The position numbers were made by a program, and so were the translations under genes. DNA of 64,000 nt from NCBI GenBank assembly GCA_030407315.1, contig JALQPE010001001.1, positions 1 through 64,000 of the forward strand. The letters are read 5' to 3'. How positions within the stretch are numbered: the first letter of the stretch is position 1; every line of letters begins with the position of its first letter. The notes beneath the pieces were generated by a model. The model saw only the letters and a program-made list of their open reading frames with translations. It searched no databases and was not told where the DNA came from. Shown piece by piece: positions 30,688 through 43,800 of this stretch. Origin of the DNA: Asparagopsis taxiformis. Taxonomy: Eukaryota > Rhodophyta > Florideophyceae > Bonnemaisoniales > Bonnemaisoniaceae.

Positions 30688-33600
30688 ATGTGCACAGTTC
30701 GCTATCTGGAAACATTTCTAGACATACGAAAGTCCAAGGATCGTAATGGTAAGGCAGAAATGGTAAGCGACTTTGAAGTTTACAAAACTTTATGCTCTTC
30801 CCTCCCTGGATATCTTTTTCTGAAAATTGAGGTTCAAAAGGCGAGGGAAGATATCATTTCCAAGTATACTAGCCCAGAACAACTTCTTAAGAATGATATA
30901 ATGAGGTCTTGTGACAGCGAATCATCTGAGAGCTCTGAGTATGAAGTTCTTGATTTAGTAGATGAAAGCGACGTTGGAAGTACATCGTGTACAGACGCTG
31001 ATGGATTTACAGAAATTTAGAATGCAAAATAAAATCCAATGGTGACAATATTTATTGGAAGAGGAAACAGCATGATCGAGAATGAAGACCCATTCCAAAC
31101 TTCGAGAAATGATAAGTGCGTTCATTTCGCCCATCGGGACGGTGACGTAAGCTCGGGGCATAATATTGGATCTAACACTGAAGGAAGCAAAATAGAAGAA
31201 GGACCAATGTCCCTTGATATTGACCCCGAAATCTTGAACAATTCCTCTTTTGAGCTGCAGCGCATGAACGAAAAAGGTGCATCGTCAAGTGCCGAAGACA
31301 GGAATACTGAGAACTTTCTGGTGACGCCTAGGTCTGCAAGACGCCTAAATTTTAACTCTCAAGGCAGGCTTCCGGCTACTGTCTCCAGGAAACAACCACC
31401 TTCAGAGTGTCAAACTAGGCATTACCAGACAGAACTTTGAGAGGGGCCACGGACCCGGAAAATTCTATGCCTTCGGGACACGGATATTTCAATACGCAGA
31501 ATACAGTTCAAAATCGTAATGAAAAAAGACACGGCGCATTGCAGGAGCCGTATTCTTCAGTTGACCTGGGAGACGACATGGAAGATGTATTTGATTTCCC
31601 TTCGCCATTTTACTCACGACTGAGTCACAAAGAAAGTGGATCTGATCTATGTTCAACTTCTACATTTAATGACTCATTGAAAAGAGATGTTACAGCTCTC
31701 AAAAAGCCGTACGAAGATCCGGAAGATAGCGATGGTATGGTGATTGTAAAGGGGAATCTGCAAATTTATCTCAACAAATGCCAAAAGAGCGGCGTATACT
31801 ATGGAGCACTTTCTGAGCTCCGTATCAAGGATACAAGTTCACCCTTCTCGTTCCGAATTCGTTTGCGCTGTATTGAACATCGCCGGAAAGCTTCTTGTCC
31901 GGTTCTACTGTACGCATGGAAAATGAAGGAAAGAGATGAGTGGTGGATAAGACGTCCCAGCCTGGATCACACACACAAGACAGGACCAGGCTCTAGGCCT
32001 TCCCAGCGTAGTGATGCTGTGCGATTGAGATTGCGAGAGATCGAGGAACTCCCGTCTACGGATCCACGTTGTCTGCCTACGCGAGGAAGAATTGCGCCGA
32101 ATGATCCTGTTATCAGGCGACAATCACGTCACATACATTTCGAACGCAACAAGAATAGAACGGCACAAACGAACGCATCACCCCTATAAGAAAATGAATA
32201 TGTACCCAGGATATACCTCTGATGAACCTATGATGTACGTGATATCTCTACTGTGCGCAAGAGATACTTCGCTGATGTCCGAAAGATGAGCGTAAAGACA
32301 TCTCAGGTCCATCTTTGGTGTATCACTATGCGGCCATCAGCTGAAGAGCGATTGTTCCTTATCGGTACATCAGAGGAACACCATGTATGTCATATGTTCA
32401 TCATACGGCCATCATTGGTACATCTTCGAGTCTTACTGTGCACACCAATTTCCCAAATCATTCCACTCAAGTGCTGGGAGAGCAACAAGTGTAGGCCAAG
32501 TTCCGAAGAGCCATGAAATGGATGTCGAATTCACCACTTCCAGCCCACCCAGAACAATTTCCGAAGATATTGCGATATGTTCTGGTGAGATGCCTGACAG
32601 ACCAAGTACGGAACCACCCATATCAAATTTGCAAACCCCTGACAGCGAATGTACGCCAAAGAACAATCCTAGTGGAGATTATGAAAATGATATGAGTGAA
32701 ATACAAAACACTGTTGCGGAAGCTATGTCATCGGCAACTCGAGCGTACTATGGAGTGGATAGCGTTGGATTGATTCCGACCCTCAAACATATATCTGAAA
32801 GCTACGGATATCAAATCCTCATTCGCCGTTCTACATATTATGACAGGGAAAGGAAGTATATCGACAATGTTACTCTGCATTGCAGGGATGCACCTCAATG
32901 TAAGTTTGAGTGCCGTCTTCGCGGTTATATCACCAATCCACCAGGAAGTAGCATGGACGAAGATGGGGATGATGATCCGATAAATCCTAAAGACCAAGAA
33001 ACTAAGTCAAAAATGCGACATGTACTACATCTTATAAGTCGCTTTCATGGTCATGACCCTTCAATCGTGAAGTTCACGATTGGTTATTTCAGACGCAATT
33101 CATCCTCAAGCTCTCCAAATACCACTGTCCATGAGTGAAGTTTCCTACATTCGATGTCGAGACACCACTAGGTATGTTGAAGACACTTTTGGTATCACCG
33201 TTCATCGAGCAGGATTAAGGCGCTACTTAGCATACAGAAATAGCAGGAGTCATGCTGCAGACTAAGATTGTATGCTTCTCATTAGAAACTTTTCCGCTAT
33301 GCAGAGCTCTGATCCGAGAACCTACTTTTCCATTCGTCTAACTGAAGACAATGACCTCCATTCCGTATGCTGGGTACTTCCAGAATGGCGTGAGGTCTAC
33401 TACATGGACGGAATCATTCTTGGAATTTCGGTAGATTGCAAGTCTGTGGCGAACATCTACAGGATACCTTTGATTGGATTTGCTGGTAGGACAAATGAGG
33501 GAAATAATGTGATTTACATGGTGGGCGCGATAAGAGATCAAACGGAAGAAAGTATTAGGTGGGCTATGGAAGAATTCAAAAAAGTCGCTCAGTTGGACCC

Positions 33601-35218
33601 GAAAGTTGTTGCCCTCGATCAGGATGCAGCCGGAAATAATGCTGCACAGAAAGTGTGGCCGTCTTCCTATATTATGCTTGACGAATTGCACATGACCATG
33701 AACCAGATGAAGAACGTATCTTATTTTTTGAACAAGTACAATAACCCAGAACTCTACAGTCGTATAAAGTCTGGGAGTTCTGAATTGCCTCGAGCTCAAA
33801 ACAATAGCTCATCATCCCTTCCAACACCATTCTCGAAATGTCTACTGACCTCTATACCCTTCTACGAAGTTCTACGGAACCCATTTTCAGGTCTCGAAGA
33901 GCTGCATTTGAGAAGTTTTTTTCCACGACATATCCGATGAAGACTATCCTAAATGGTAAACTGTTTTGTACAGAAAGCTGAAAAATCTCGTTATTCAATG
34001 TTACAAACAGAGTCAATGCGGACTTCGATTTCTATTTCAGGGTAGTGGCTACTCTGAATGTTTCAACTCTATCCACCGCTCTGCAATTCTTCAACGAAAC
34101 GTACCTCTAGGTGAGACACCATCCGAACTGAAGCGCGTCACATTGGCCTGAGAAAAAGAAATCAGTCGCGGTAGAAACAAAGTATCGCGCATTTTGAAGG
34201 AAAAGATGAATGCATCTGGGGCAAGCTTGGACCTTTTCATGTCGACCTTCACGAATTATGTAGTACAGAAGTATTTCGATCTGAGCTTTAGAAGCTCTCA
34301 TGACTGGCATATTGTGCGTACTGAACTGGTTCCACCTTCTCCTGACGAGGCCAGTGATGGGGAAACGATTCTGAAAGTTAAGAACATGAGGCTTGTAATG
34401 GAGAAGAAGAGAGAGAATGGTGATTTACATGCAGAGGTAACGATTTGGGCTCCGACTGAGACGAACAATTATGATCTGAACGGTTCTTGCACATTTTCAT
34501 TTACTTCCTCCGCTGGACTACCCTGTAGACATATTTCACGTACCGTACTACTCTTCCCAGAACTTCGCGTAACGGATGCGAACGTCAAGAATACTTTCGA
34601 AGAGTCTGTCAGCTACACTTGTCTACCTTCTCCCACTGCTACTGGAAAAGGGATGGAACAAAATGGAGGAAGGAAATTATCCGAAGACTCTCTACAGTGG
34701 GAAGCTCAAATTCTAATGGCCACAATGGGTTGGACAGTGAATTTCAAACGGATGGCGAAGATAATCTGGAACGGCACCGAAATGACGTACTTGCTGCTAG
34801 CACCCGCTATGGGAATATGAAAGCCAAGTTTGACCAAATGTATCGGATTTTAGAGATGCAAGGTGCACAAGCCACTATTTCATTTGACAAGTTTCTCGAT
34901 GTCGTTATGGCGAAAGTGTTTCGTGGGTACATACCAAGTACTGATACTTCTTTAGATTTCCCGACAAGCTCATTGACGCAATCGGTGTTTGTATCTGAAG
35001 TATGCAGCGCAGGAACCAAGATAACGATAAATGAGAGGATCGGAAATCCCGCCGTTAAAGGAAACAGAAACAGAGGTTCGAGGAAACGAAAACGTAGTTT
35101 TCTCGAGCGAAAAAAATCTCTTCCATTACGAACAAGGACTCGCCTTCTTCAAAGAAGTGCACCCCATGATTCTGCTGTTCAAAATGAGATTTCAAAAGCC
35201 ATTAATACCATAGAATGA
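30688..35218 (+). pseudogene. MULE/FAR1-like transposase gene, broken into several frames
   Basis: The reading frames run in this order. An acidic Ser-rich N-terminal stretch is not recognised (30688-31440). Next are two FAR1/WRKY-GCM1-like zinc domains (31750-32100 with IRLRCIEHRRKASCPVLLY and LDHTH; 32750-33065 with DNVTLHCRDAPQCKFECRL and SRFHGHDP). The MULE transposase core (33272-33800) has GISVDCKSVANIYRIPLIGF, VALDQDAAGNNAAQKV and LDELHMTMN, which supply the acidic residues. A SWIM zinc finger, CTFSFTSSAGLPCRH, lies near 34486-34530. A basic tail follows. Frame changes separate these blocks (near 31437, 32190-32380, 33140-33270, 33800-34190 and 34620). Some could be introns. With the Ulp1-like protease upstream it forms a typical MULE-type gene set, probably no longer functional. 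Confidence 0.7.
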
Positions 35219-36401
35219 AATTCTTGAATAGTCCATAAAATCCTCTTCACATGATCTAGCGATTTCGGTTTCCATGATAAACACAGTTATAAGCTACAAT
35301 TTGTGGAAAATATAGAATGATTTACAAAGACGAAAAACTTTATCTGAGCTAGGAGGATATTCTTCCTTACCGTCGGCCGTTTTACTGAGATCACCGTAGT
35401 CGATATTGAATGTTACTATTGAATGCATCTAGCATGTTGTCAGTGTGAAGCTCTCTAGTGTAAGTTGCAGCGCTTGCGGCATCCGATGACTTAGCGTCCT
35501 TACAATCTGAACCAACATTTTTGCCAGAAGTACTTACCAAATCTACCCTCGATGTTCGACTTTGCACAGATTTGGTTCAATTGTGCCTCTTGTTCTGCGT
35601 TCCCTGTCTTCGAAAACTCTGCAACCACGTTACTATTTTATTACTTCATATGTAGTTATGATACGAGTTGAGCTTATTTTTCTCCCTTTCCGAACTACTT
35701 TCCCTCTCTCTCAGACCGGTTAAATCCTCATCTCCACAGCAATTCCAAATTGTATCTAACTCTCAATTTGAATCTCCATCAGCCGTATATTTGATATTCC
35801 TCTTAGGAGATTCGAAGCACCATTCAATGGTAGTGATGCATCTTATTCAAAAGCTACATTTTGACAAGTAAATGCGTTGTAGTGGGAGCTGCAACTCCTA
35901 ATGTTTCCAATTTGCTGAACATCACATATTCTACCCAAAGAAAGCTACATCCAGATGCATTCTGTCCCACAAATGAAAATGGATCTGTGGTGTGAATAAT
36001 AGGTTTGCTAGTCGCCGCTGAAGAGCCAATTTTGCCCAATATGTTTGACGAGGATGACAACATACAAAACTTTGCGCTGCATGAAAAGTAAATGATGGGC
36101 GTTGGGGTGTTATAAATTGTTAGATATGTGACAAGGGCCCTCTGCGCGCTGGCGCGCGCTTCGCGCGCGCGACACACCAGAGTTTCTGCATTGGTTGAAG
36201 TAGAAGTTTGGATTTTTTTCAAAAAGATGAGAAACGACATGCTATTTTGAAACGTGGACACATATGAGTACACATCGGCTAGATACGCGAGAAAGAGAGT
36301 AGAAAAACATCATTGAATGAAAGCTGGACACTAATACGTACGTATCAGCTAGATACGCTTGTAGAAGAATAGATAAAGAGAGCGATTGCATAGAGTACTA
36401 T
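35219..36401. other. No gene; hairpin and short direct repeats
   Basis: No coding region supported. It holds a GC-only hairpin (36152-36170, arms GCGCGCGC, loop TTC). Two related direct repeats of about 45 bp (about 36246-36290 and 36325-36361) share GGACAC, TCGGCTAGATACGC or TCAGCTAGATACGC. They lie just beyond the 3' end of the helicase gene. Confidence 0.5.
36152..36170 (-). repeat. GC-rich hairpin downstream of the helicase
   Basis: Eight-base GCGCGCGC arms with loop TTC. Helitron 3' ends carry a GC-rich hairpin shortly before CTRR. Here the nearest CTAA on the minus strand is almost 30 bases away, so a Helitron terminus is only a guess. Confidence 0.3.
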
Positions 36402-38383
36402 CTAGTTCGAAGTATCCCCTTCAGCGAAAGCAACAGCCTCTGGCAAGAAAGGATTGGATACCTTAATAGGCATGCTGTGAATGCTTGGAGCTCCATTAGG
36501 TGTATCTTCCGGCTTATGAAGGAGGACGACGTGTTCAGACTTCCTCACTCTCGATAGAGAGACATACAACTGCCCGCTAGAGAAGAAGTTGGATCTGAGA
36601 TCAACAAAAACGTTCTTCAGAGTCTGCCCTTGTGCTTTGTGAACCGTTGCAGCAAAAGCGAGACGTATCGGGAACTGCCTTCGGAGAACCTTGACGCCGT
36701 TGAAGTCGAAAGCAAAGTCGATGCGATGCAGTAGGAAAGCAGATGTTCCTTGATTGCTTCTCTGTGAGACGACGATAGTTGTCCTCCCGATTCTGGCTAC
36801 AGTGAACAAAGCGCCATTGACGATGTGCGGATGAAGTACATTTCGGATGACAATGATGGGGGCACCCTCCTTCAACTCGAGTTTATGCGGAGGAACTCCT
36901 GAAAGGCAGTAATTGTAGGTCATCTCTGGTACTACAACATTTTTAACAGTATTCTGTTCATTGCAAGGCCTAGGTTTTATGATCGTCGCAGAGAAGAGCT
37001 TCTTTGACTGTCCAGGGAACAGATCTAGGGCTTTTTTGTTGTGCTCTTCTACCAGAGTATTCGTTGGGCATACGATCATTCTATCCAGATCAATATCAGC
37101 TTTATTTCGAGAGCTGAGCCATTTATAGAGGAACCTATACGAAGTGGTCATCGATCCAGTCGACTTGAGAGGGAGCTTTCTCTCTGTGTCATATGTACCC
37201 TTCGCTAGTTTCAATAGAAGTCTTCCGAACTCTTGGTCTTCCGCTTGTCGGACTTGTTGTTGTATACGGAGAACGGATATATATCTCCAGAGAGGAGACG
37301 ACCAGGGCAGCTCATCAAGTAGAGCTACATTAATGTAGCTCTGTTTTCCATTCTAGTCCTCGATAATTCTTCGTGACGGAACCACAGGAAGAAGTTGCAG
37401 ATAGTCACCTGCAAAAACTATAGTGATTCCGCCAAATCTCGGACGACGTGATGAAGAAGCTTCTCCGTCTGGGTTTGAAACGCGAAGATCCTTGAGAATG
37501 GTGTCTACATGTTCGAAAAGGATCTTCTGCATCATTGAAGATTCATCCACGATTAGTAGGGAAGTTTTCCGGATCAGCTCCCCACGTTGAGACCTAGGAC
37601 CGTACTTGGAAAGGCGCGCGTGATTGTCAGAACTGTCTTCGTCATCGATTCCAACTCCCAGCAGACTGTGAAGAATCCTTCCCCGCTTATAGAGAGAAGT
37701 CGCTATTCCCGTTGTCACAGTAATTTCCACCAAATATCCCTCTGACCTTGCCTTGTCTCGGAGCAAAGAGAGTAGATATGTCTTTCCTGTCCCGGCCCTT
37801 CCTTGCAGGAAAAAAGCTTTCCCATCGGTCTGTAGCACGTTTTCATTCGCACGAGAACGAACTGTACCAAGAATTGAGTCAAACACTCTCTTTTGTTTTG
37901 AATTCAAGGATTTGTAGCGATTTTGATTGTCTGCCGGGAAGAAGGTGAGGACAAAGTTTCGACGTCCTGGCGGGCTCGTTCAAACTCTGAGGTTCGAGAA
38001 TTGGAAGGCAGTTTGTACCGGAAATATGGAATCTCACGCAATAACTTTCCGCCATGTTGATCAGATATGGAGAAGAGCCTTGAAACCAACTCTCGCTCTT
38101 TCGCTTCAGGTGATGATCTACTTATGTCTGACATCAAGAAATTCTTGTGCTTATTGTACATTCGTTCAGGATCAGCACCTTGCTGGTACAGAGTGACCAG
38201 CTGAAACCGCATGCTAGATGGGGTGCAATGCATTCGAACAGCTTCATCAAAGCTTTTCTCAAACTCATTTCCGTCTGCGTAAAGCCCCATCGCCACAGCA
38301 GCATCTCGGAAAGACCTGTGGAGGTGACCTTCAACTGTTTTTGCATCGCTATAAGACGAAACAGCCTTGCACAGGATAAGCAA
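36402..38383 (-). pseudogene. PIF1-like helicase of Helitron type, one stop and one frame shift
   Basis: The 5' part (38383-37904) resembles the region that precedes the helicase in Helitron Rep-Hel proteins (MRFQLVTLYQQGADPERMY, FLMSDI). The frame then steps back one base near 37910. The core has LNSKQKRVFDSI, Walker A GRAGTGKTYLL, Walker B LLIVDESSMM and GDYLQLLPVV. The same frame continues after a single TAG at 37353-37355 into LPWSSPLWRYISVLRIQQQV. The C-terminal motifs are EGAPIIVIRNV, AATVHKAQGQTL and GQLYVSLSRVR. PIF1-type helicases unwind DNA 5'-3'. No Rep endonuclease (HUH) motif is seen upstream, so this is an incomplete element or a captured gene. Confidence 0.8.
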
Positions 38384-39159
38384 AAATAGAGAATAGAGAA
38401 TATTCCATGGAAAATGCCGTATCGTACAGTAGAACTAGTCACCATATTTTAGCGGAACGCCCGTCCCCAACGTTTGGATAAGGCCCATCGAAAAAAATGT
38501 AAAAAATCATGGGCTGAGACCAGAACGGCGATTTTGTTTTACAGTAGGCAGGAACCAAGCAGAACTATGGTGTGGCCGTGAGGTGATGGCTGAACCATGT
38601 ACGGAAGGACACGTAGGGATGGAAATGAACCACGTCCATATATGAGCAGGACGGCGGGTTGACTAGAACGGGCCAAGTCACGCAGGCACGGACTGTTGGA
38701 ATGGAACCAGTACTGTATATGGGTATAGTTAGATATGGGGTGCACCGTGACTGCGATATGTGGTGGAAGGTGCAGAGCGATTCGTAGAAATAAACTATAA
38801 AATATAATGGGCACACCGTGACGGTCCGGTGTCTGAAACCAGGCGTAAGCAGCACTCCGTAAGCAGCATTCGCTGAATGGACGATTACCAAAGTATGATT
38901 ATTGTATTCATTGGAATAATTCCAGAGTAGGTGACTTTTTGCTTATGGGACGTGACCAAGCTGACTTGTGGAACTGGCCAAACGATAATCTGGAAAGGGA
39001 CCATTGACTGGGCATGTACGGCCCAAGGCAAAGCGCGGTTAGTTTCCAAACTACAGTACTGTGTAAAGCCCGGATATATTCTATTATAACACCTGCTCGT
39101 GACACTGGTATTATTCCACCGTGGAGCACTGTAATGGGTACGGTTCACTTCCACTGGAT
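38384..39159. other. No gene recognised
   Basis: Only weak reading frames. Nothing supports coding. Confidence 0.5.
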
Positions 39160-39352
39160 GTAGTGGTTGTACCGTCGGGTTGGCGTGGACCATGTTCACT
39201 GGGTAGAGTAGTTGTACCGTCGGGTTGGCGTGGACCATGTTCACTGGGTAGAGTAGTTGTACCGTCGGGTTGGCGTGGACCATGTTCACTGGGTAGAGTA
39301 GTTGTACCGTCGGGTGGGCGTGGACCATGTCCACTGGGTAGAGTGGTTGCAC
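39160..39352. repeat. 45-bp minisatellite, about four copies
   Basis: A unit starting GTAGTTGTACCGTCGGGTTG recurs at 39208, 39253, 39298 and 39343 with exact 45-bp steps, plus a slightly longer first copy at 39160. The unit is a multiple of three, which keeps frames open on both strands (VNMVHANPTVQLLYP on minus). I regard the open frames as a by-product of the repeat. Confidence 0.9.
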
Positions 39353-40402
39353 CGGTGGGCGGTCTGGGTAGAAACTGAAAGGTAGAATGGGCGGCACATC
39401 GCACTTTTGCGGAGAAACTGCTGGACGGATAGGTCTGACTGAAACGATATCTAGGTAGAATGGAAATAGGCATAGGGACAATGAATTAGACTAGGTTGCA
39501 GCCAGTAGCGGGTACGCAAGATTTACGATATGGTGTAGTGGATATGGAATAGGTAAATGGGCAGCTAACGCCAAAAGTTTAACGACATGAAGGTCATCTG
39601 TACACTGCACTACGGAACTATGAACTATGCCACCATGGCAGATACTAAACGGCAAAACAGTACCTCTACATAAAGTAACTACAAATACATATAGGCATGA
39701 AAAGAGAGATGAGGGGAAGCCAGAAATTTCTGTTGGCACCTGGAAGGAAAAGAATAGATGAATCAATGGTTAGTGCTAGGAATGTAACTTCATCAACGCT
39801 AGAAGCATGGTTAGAAGCGAGAGAACATACCGTTGATAGTGGAGCCAGAGCTTGAGTAAGCGGATTGTAGAGAACCCAGAAACTTCTGCTGGCACATAGA
39901 TGGAAAGAAGTGGATGACACAGTGGTTAGTGCTGGAAACGGTATGCCAAAAGCTCGATTAGAAGTGAGAAAACGTAGTAATGACAGTAGCCCTGGAGAAA
40001 GACGAAACAGAAAGTAGGAAAGGCAGAAAAGTATGTTAGCAGAAGAACAACGAAGAACCGCAGAAAAAGACAATGGGAGGAATGGCTAAAAGACTAAATG
40101 AGCTGGAAAAATTTATCGTAGGATGGAGGCGGCGGGGCACAATCACATCCGTAGGGATGTGGTTGCACTCCGCCGCCCCACCCTGCGTAGGTGGTGTGCT
40201 CTGAGCGACAGGTGCTGGCGATGTTGCCCGGCGTGACGCAAGGCTTAAATACTGCTGCAGAGTGAGCCCAGAGGTCGTGTATTTCACTTGCGTAGTGAGA
40301 AAGCGCGCGCTTTTCGTACTGACAAATCAGAAACAGATCATCGATGATCTATGAACACGTCATGGACACGTCATGGACTCGAGATGGACTCGTCATGAAC
40401 AC
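39353..40402. other. No gene; diverged tandem duplication at 39720-40010
   Basis: No convincing gene. Two segments of about 130-160 bp (39720-39850 and 39880-40010) are related: CAGAAATTTCTGTTGGCAC against CAGAAACTTCTGCTGGCAC, both with GGTTAGTGCT further on. A GATCATCGATGATC palindrome and repeated CACGTCATGGAC lie at 40335-40380. Confidence 0.45.
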
Positions 40403-40442
40403 GTAATGAAATAGAACACTAGGTAGTGTTCTATTTCATTAC
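40403..40442. repeat. Perfect 40-nt palindrome
   Basis: Arms of 19 bases (GTAATGAAATAGAACACTA) around a central GG. A second perfect palindrome, GCGTGCAGCTGCACGC, follows at 40448-40463. Both lie downstream of the transposase gene, possibly a terminator or binding site. Confidence 0.85.
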
Positions 40443-40527
40443 AGCTGGCGTGCAGCTGCACGCTTGTGAGCGGAAACGTGTATTGCAGGCTGAGAAGCCA
40501 ATGATGAAAAATTAGAAAAATGACTAG

Positions 40528-40588
40528 TTACTGCAGTAAAAAGTGATCTAGGAAGATGCATTTGGTAGATCACTTTTTACTGCAGTAA
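40528..40588. repeat. Hairpin element, ACTGCAGTAAAAA type
   Basis: Arms of 23 bases (beginning TTACTGCAGTAAAAAGTGAT) around a 15-base loop. Related hairpins are at about 45736-45795, 54667-54731, 58829-58893 and 59341-59400, with arms reading ACTGCAGTAAAAACTGATCT. Dispersed copies point to a tiny foldback element or a protein-binding site. Confidence 0.85.
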
Positions 40589-40881
40589 AAAAACTTAATT
40601 TGCCTTTAATTTTATTGTGGTACGTTCCGCCCTGAGGATGCTGGTTCATGCTTGAGGCAGTTCAAGGAAAGGATAAGCTCTGGAAGAAGCATGAATGGTA
40701 TAGACGAGGAATTAGAGATGGTTACATAGAATAGAACATAGTGTCTCACAGGTTTTGGGACAAGGGACTTAAGTATGGCCAATGTCAAGGTGGATGTATG
40801 TGACGGAAACGCTACAATATGAGGAAGTTTGTTTACGGGAAGTAATATGGTAGAAAAGCTTATGTACTAGACCCTAGAGTA

Positions 40882-43800
40882 TCATGCAGTCCTTGGCGGA
40901 TATCCATCTTCTCTTGAAAAAATAGAGAAGGAACCACCATCCATAAACGAAGGACCTCCATGCGTAATTCCTCCATTCGAAGTGCCTTGCTCCACAGAAC
41001 AAAATGAAGGGCTACAATTGTGGAGGAGACCAACTTTACGAACCCCTGAAGTGAGAGGGAGAAACCAGGAGCCGGAATCGGTGTTCGGAGCAAACGTAGT
41101 GGGGGAGGACTTCTGCTTGATAACTGGAAGAACAGTAGCGTGTGGTGGAGACAGGTTTTCCTGGTGAGATTCGTCTATGCAAACGTTCCCAGGTGAAGCA
41201 ATGTTTCCATCAATAGTCAGGTCAAATACAGTGGTAACAGCCCAAAAATAAGGCGAACAGGTCTTCTGTAGAATTCTAGAAGACGGGGAAGCTGAGTAGC
41301 AAGCTTGTACTACACAGCCAGAAGCTATTTCTTGTGGCTTTGAAAAGTCCCGAGACGCAGCAGAGGGCGAAGCTGCACAGGCAGGGTGGGCAGAACTGAG
41401 ACGTGCTCCCTTGCAAGGTTTTCCACGAAGCATGACTGCATCCGAATTCTGCCCACAGGAAAAATCCTGCTGTGGTAATGAAGAGGGAACTCCTGTCCAC
41501 GAGTAATATGAATATGGAGAAGAGAAGAATGGTAAAGAAGACCTATTCAAATGTTCGAGAAGGGGTTCTTGACAGAGGTCATGCAGCGTACTAGCCGGGA
41601 GGTTCTCCATGGATTTACAGTGCTCCCGTCCGAATAGAACACGAAGGAGAAACCGTTTAGAACGTTGTCTCTCCACAGATGCTGGAGTAGAATTGGAGAA
41701 ACTTTTCAAAGCAAGATGGAGGCTTCCTTTCCAATAGTTTCCGAGTGCCGCTAACATAGCATCCAACTGTCTGTCAGCACCTCCGGAATGCTCTAGACCT
41801 CGTTTCATTTGTTGATGTGTTGCTTCGAATGATAGCTCAGCTACCTGGCGAGCGTGTCCGAGCAGAGGAACAGTGTGTTCAAATGCCTCAATGAGACGGT
41901 GCAAGTTTGGCTTATTGTCAAGAATCTTCCTTGCCCGGAATCCAGCAGTCTTGTTTTCCATCTCAATGTGGTCATTATCATTCGTTACTATACCTTCTGT
42001 CTGCATCTTCCGTTTCTTCGAGACCGCTGTGCTCCGCTGTCTGGTAGGAACAGTCTTGAGCAGGTCATCCACTAGAGTAGCATATTCTTTCGATAGCTGC
42101 TGCAGACGACGGAGACTGTTGTGCGCAGAATTCCCTGTAGCTCTCTGTACTGCCTCAGAACCGTCGATATTTTTTCGTGGTAGGAAGTATGTAGCTGCAG
42201 ATATAGAGGACAGGAGACGAACAAGTTCTAGAGACAGATGGCGTTGCTCTTCAGAAGCCTGGAGTGACCTTGAACCGCTACCTTCGGATGACCTTGTAGT
42301 CTGCGATTGGAATTTCAGAGAAGACCTGAAGCAGTGTTCGGCGACGAGGAGAACTGCAAATCTGTCCGAGATTCCCATTGTATGAGTTTCACCTGCGTTG
42401 AAGTTATATATCCTGTTCTGATTTGCGAGACCCAATACACGGAGGGCATCCACCATGAACCTGTCGGCCAGCCTTCTCACACCATCATTAGGCAAGCTTG
42501 AAAAAGCATTGTCCAGAGCATCCTTTGCCAGTCCGTGGAGGAGATGGTCAATTCCAACAAACGTCGAACGGTATGGGTCCAGAATAGCAGGCACGACAGG
42601 GATTCGTAGACCATCGTTTCCGAGTGGTGTCCCGGTTGGAACCAGCCCTTTGGACCTAGCTTCATGAAGTAGTCTTTCAATGAGATGCAATGGAGTGTCT
42701 GTGATATTTTGCACTGTTCTCAAACCCAGATACTTCAAGATGTTTGCAGAACTTTCCGATGACTGAACAGCAGCTGTTCGCTCGGATGTGCGAAAGTGTG
42801 TATCAGAGCTCGAATGTAAACGGGTGTCGTAGCCAAACTGCGAGTTCTTCCCATATTTCCCCCCTCTTACAAAGAAACACAAATGGCATGGGCAGTCTGC
42901 GTTGTGCCCCATGACATCCAGCACATGAGAACAGGCAGGATAATCCGATACGAAACCAATAAAGTCCAGGAAAATTAGACATTCATTGCCGTCTGGATCG
43001 ACATCACGAAACCCCGACGTACATCCTTGAATAATGTCTCTAGAGATATGTCGAAGGATATGGTTTGTACTAACACCAGGACCTGTGACACCGATAACGC
43101 GCACAGCAGAACTGTTCCGGCGACAGTCCAGCGGAAGACCCATTGGGAGCATATAGCATCCTCCAGCACTCCCTTTCTTACCAGAGGCTTCATTGAAGTC
43201 ATCGCAGTATAAAAGAAATGGATAGACGTAGTATGTGGTACCGCAGCTGAGAACCCCACGGAGATGTGTAGGATGAAAGGGGCTGGGGCTCGTGCCTGGT
43301 TTCAATAACTTGACATTATTGATTGCACGAGTTCCGCCGACAACTTTGTAATGCCCTTCAGAGTTGACGAGAAAGAGCAGTTTTTGTGATGGGCCTGGCG
43401 GTCCGGGAGAGCTGACGACAAGCCCAATGAAGAACTGTATACCACAATTTTGAGTAGGGTTGCACTCAGGACTGGGTGATAAAACTGTCAGGTGATCACC
43501 CGGCCGAGCATATTCCCGGAACGACTCTTTCTGAAGGATGAAGGCGGACCCATATGAATGCGGGGAGACCGAAAGCCTGCTATGAAATGTGGCACCAGAG
43601 TTAATCCACGAAGAAGATGTGAGAGCTTTGAACGACTCATGGCTGGAAGATAGTGATTCCTGTTGGAAAAGGGAACTGAGAGTAGGATCTAGAGGAGAGG
43701 CGTGCCGCCCTGATGTGACATGCAGCTCCACAATACTACCACCGAAAGCAGGAACGGAAAGCCGTCCTTATCCTCCTCTGCTCTCAGAGTATAGTTTTGT

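Noticed and set aside
36120..36402. Definite Helitron 3' terminus
   Set aside because: A GC hairpin exists, but CTRR is not at the usual distance and no 5' TC end or Rep domain was found.
38885..39481. Repeat protein encoded on the minus strand
   Set aside because: The repeated peptide follows exactly from a 45-bp minisatellite that is open on both strands. There are no flanking conserved domains.
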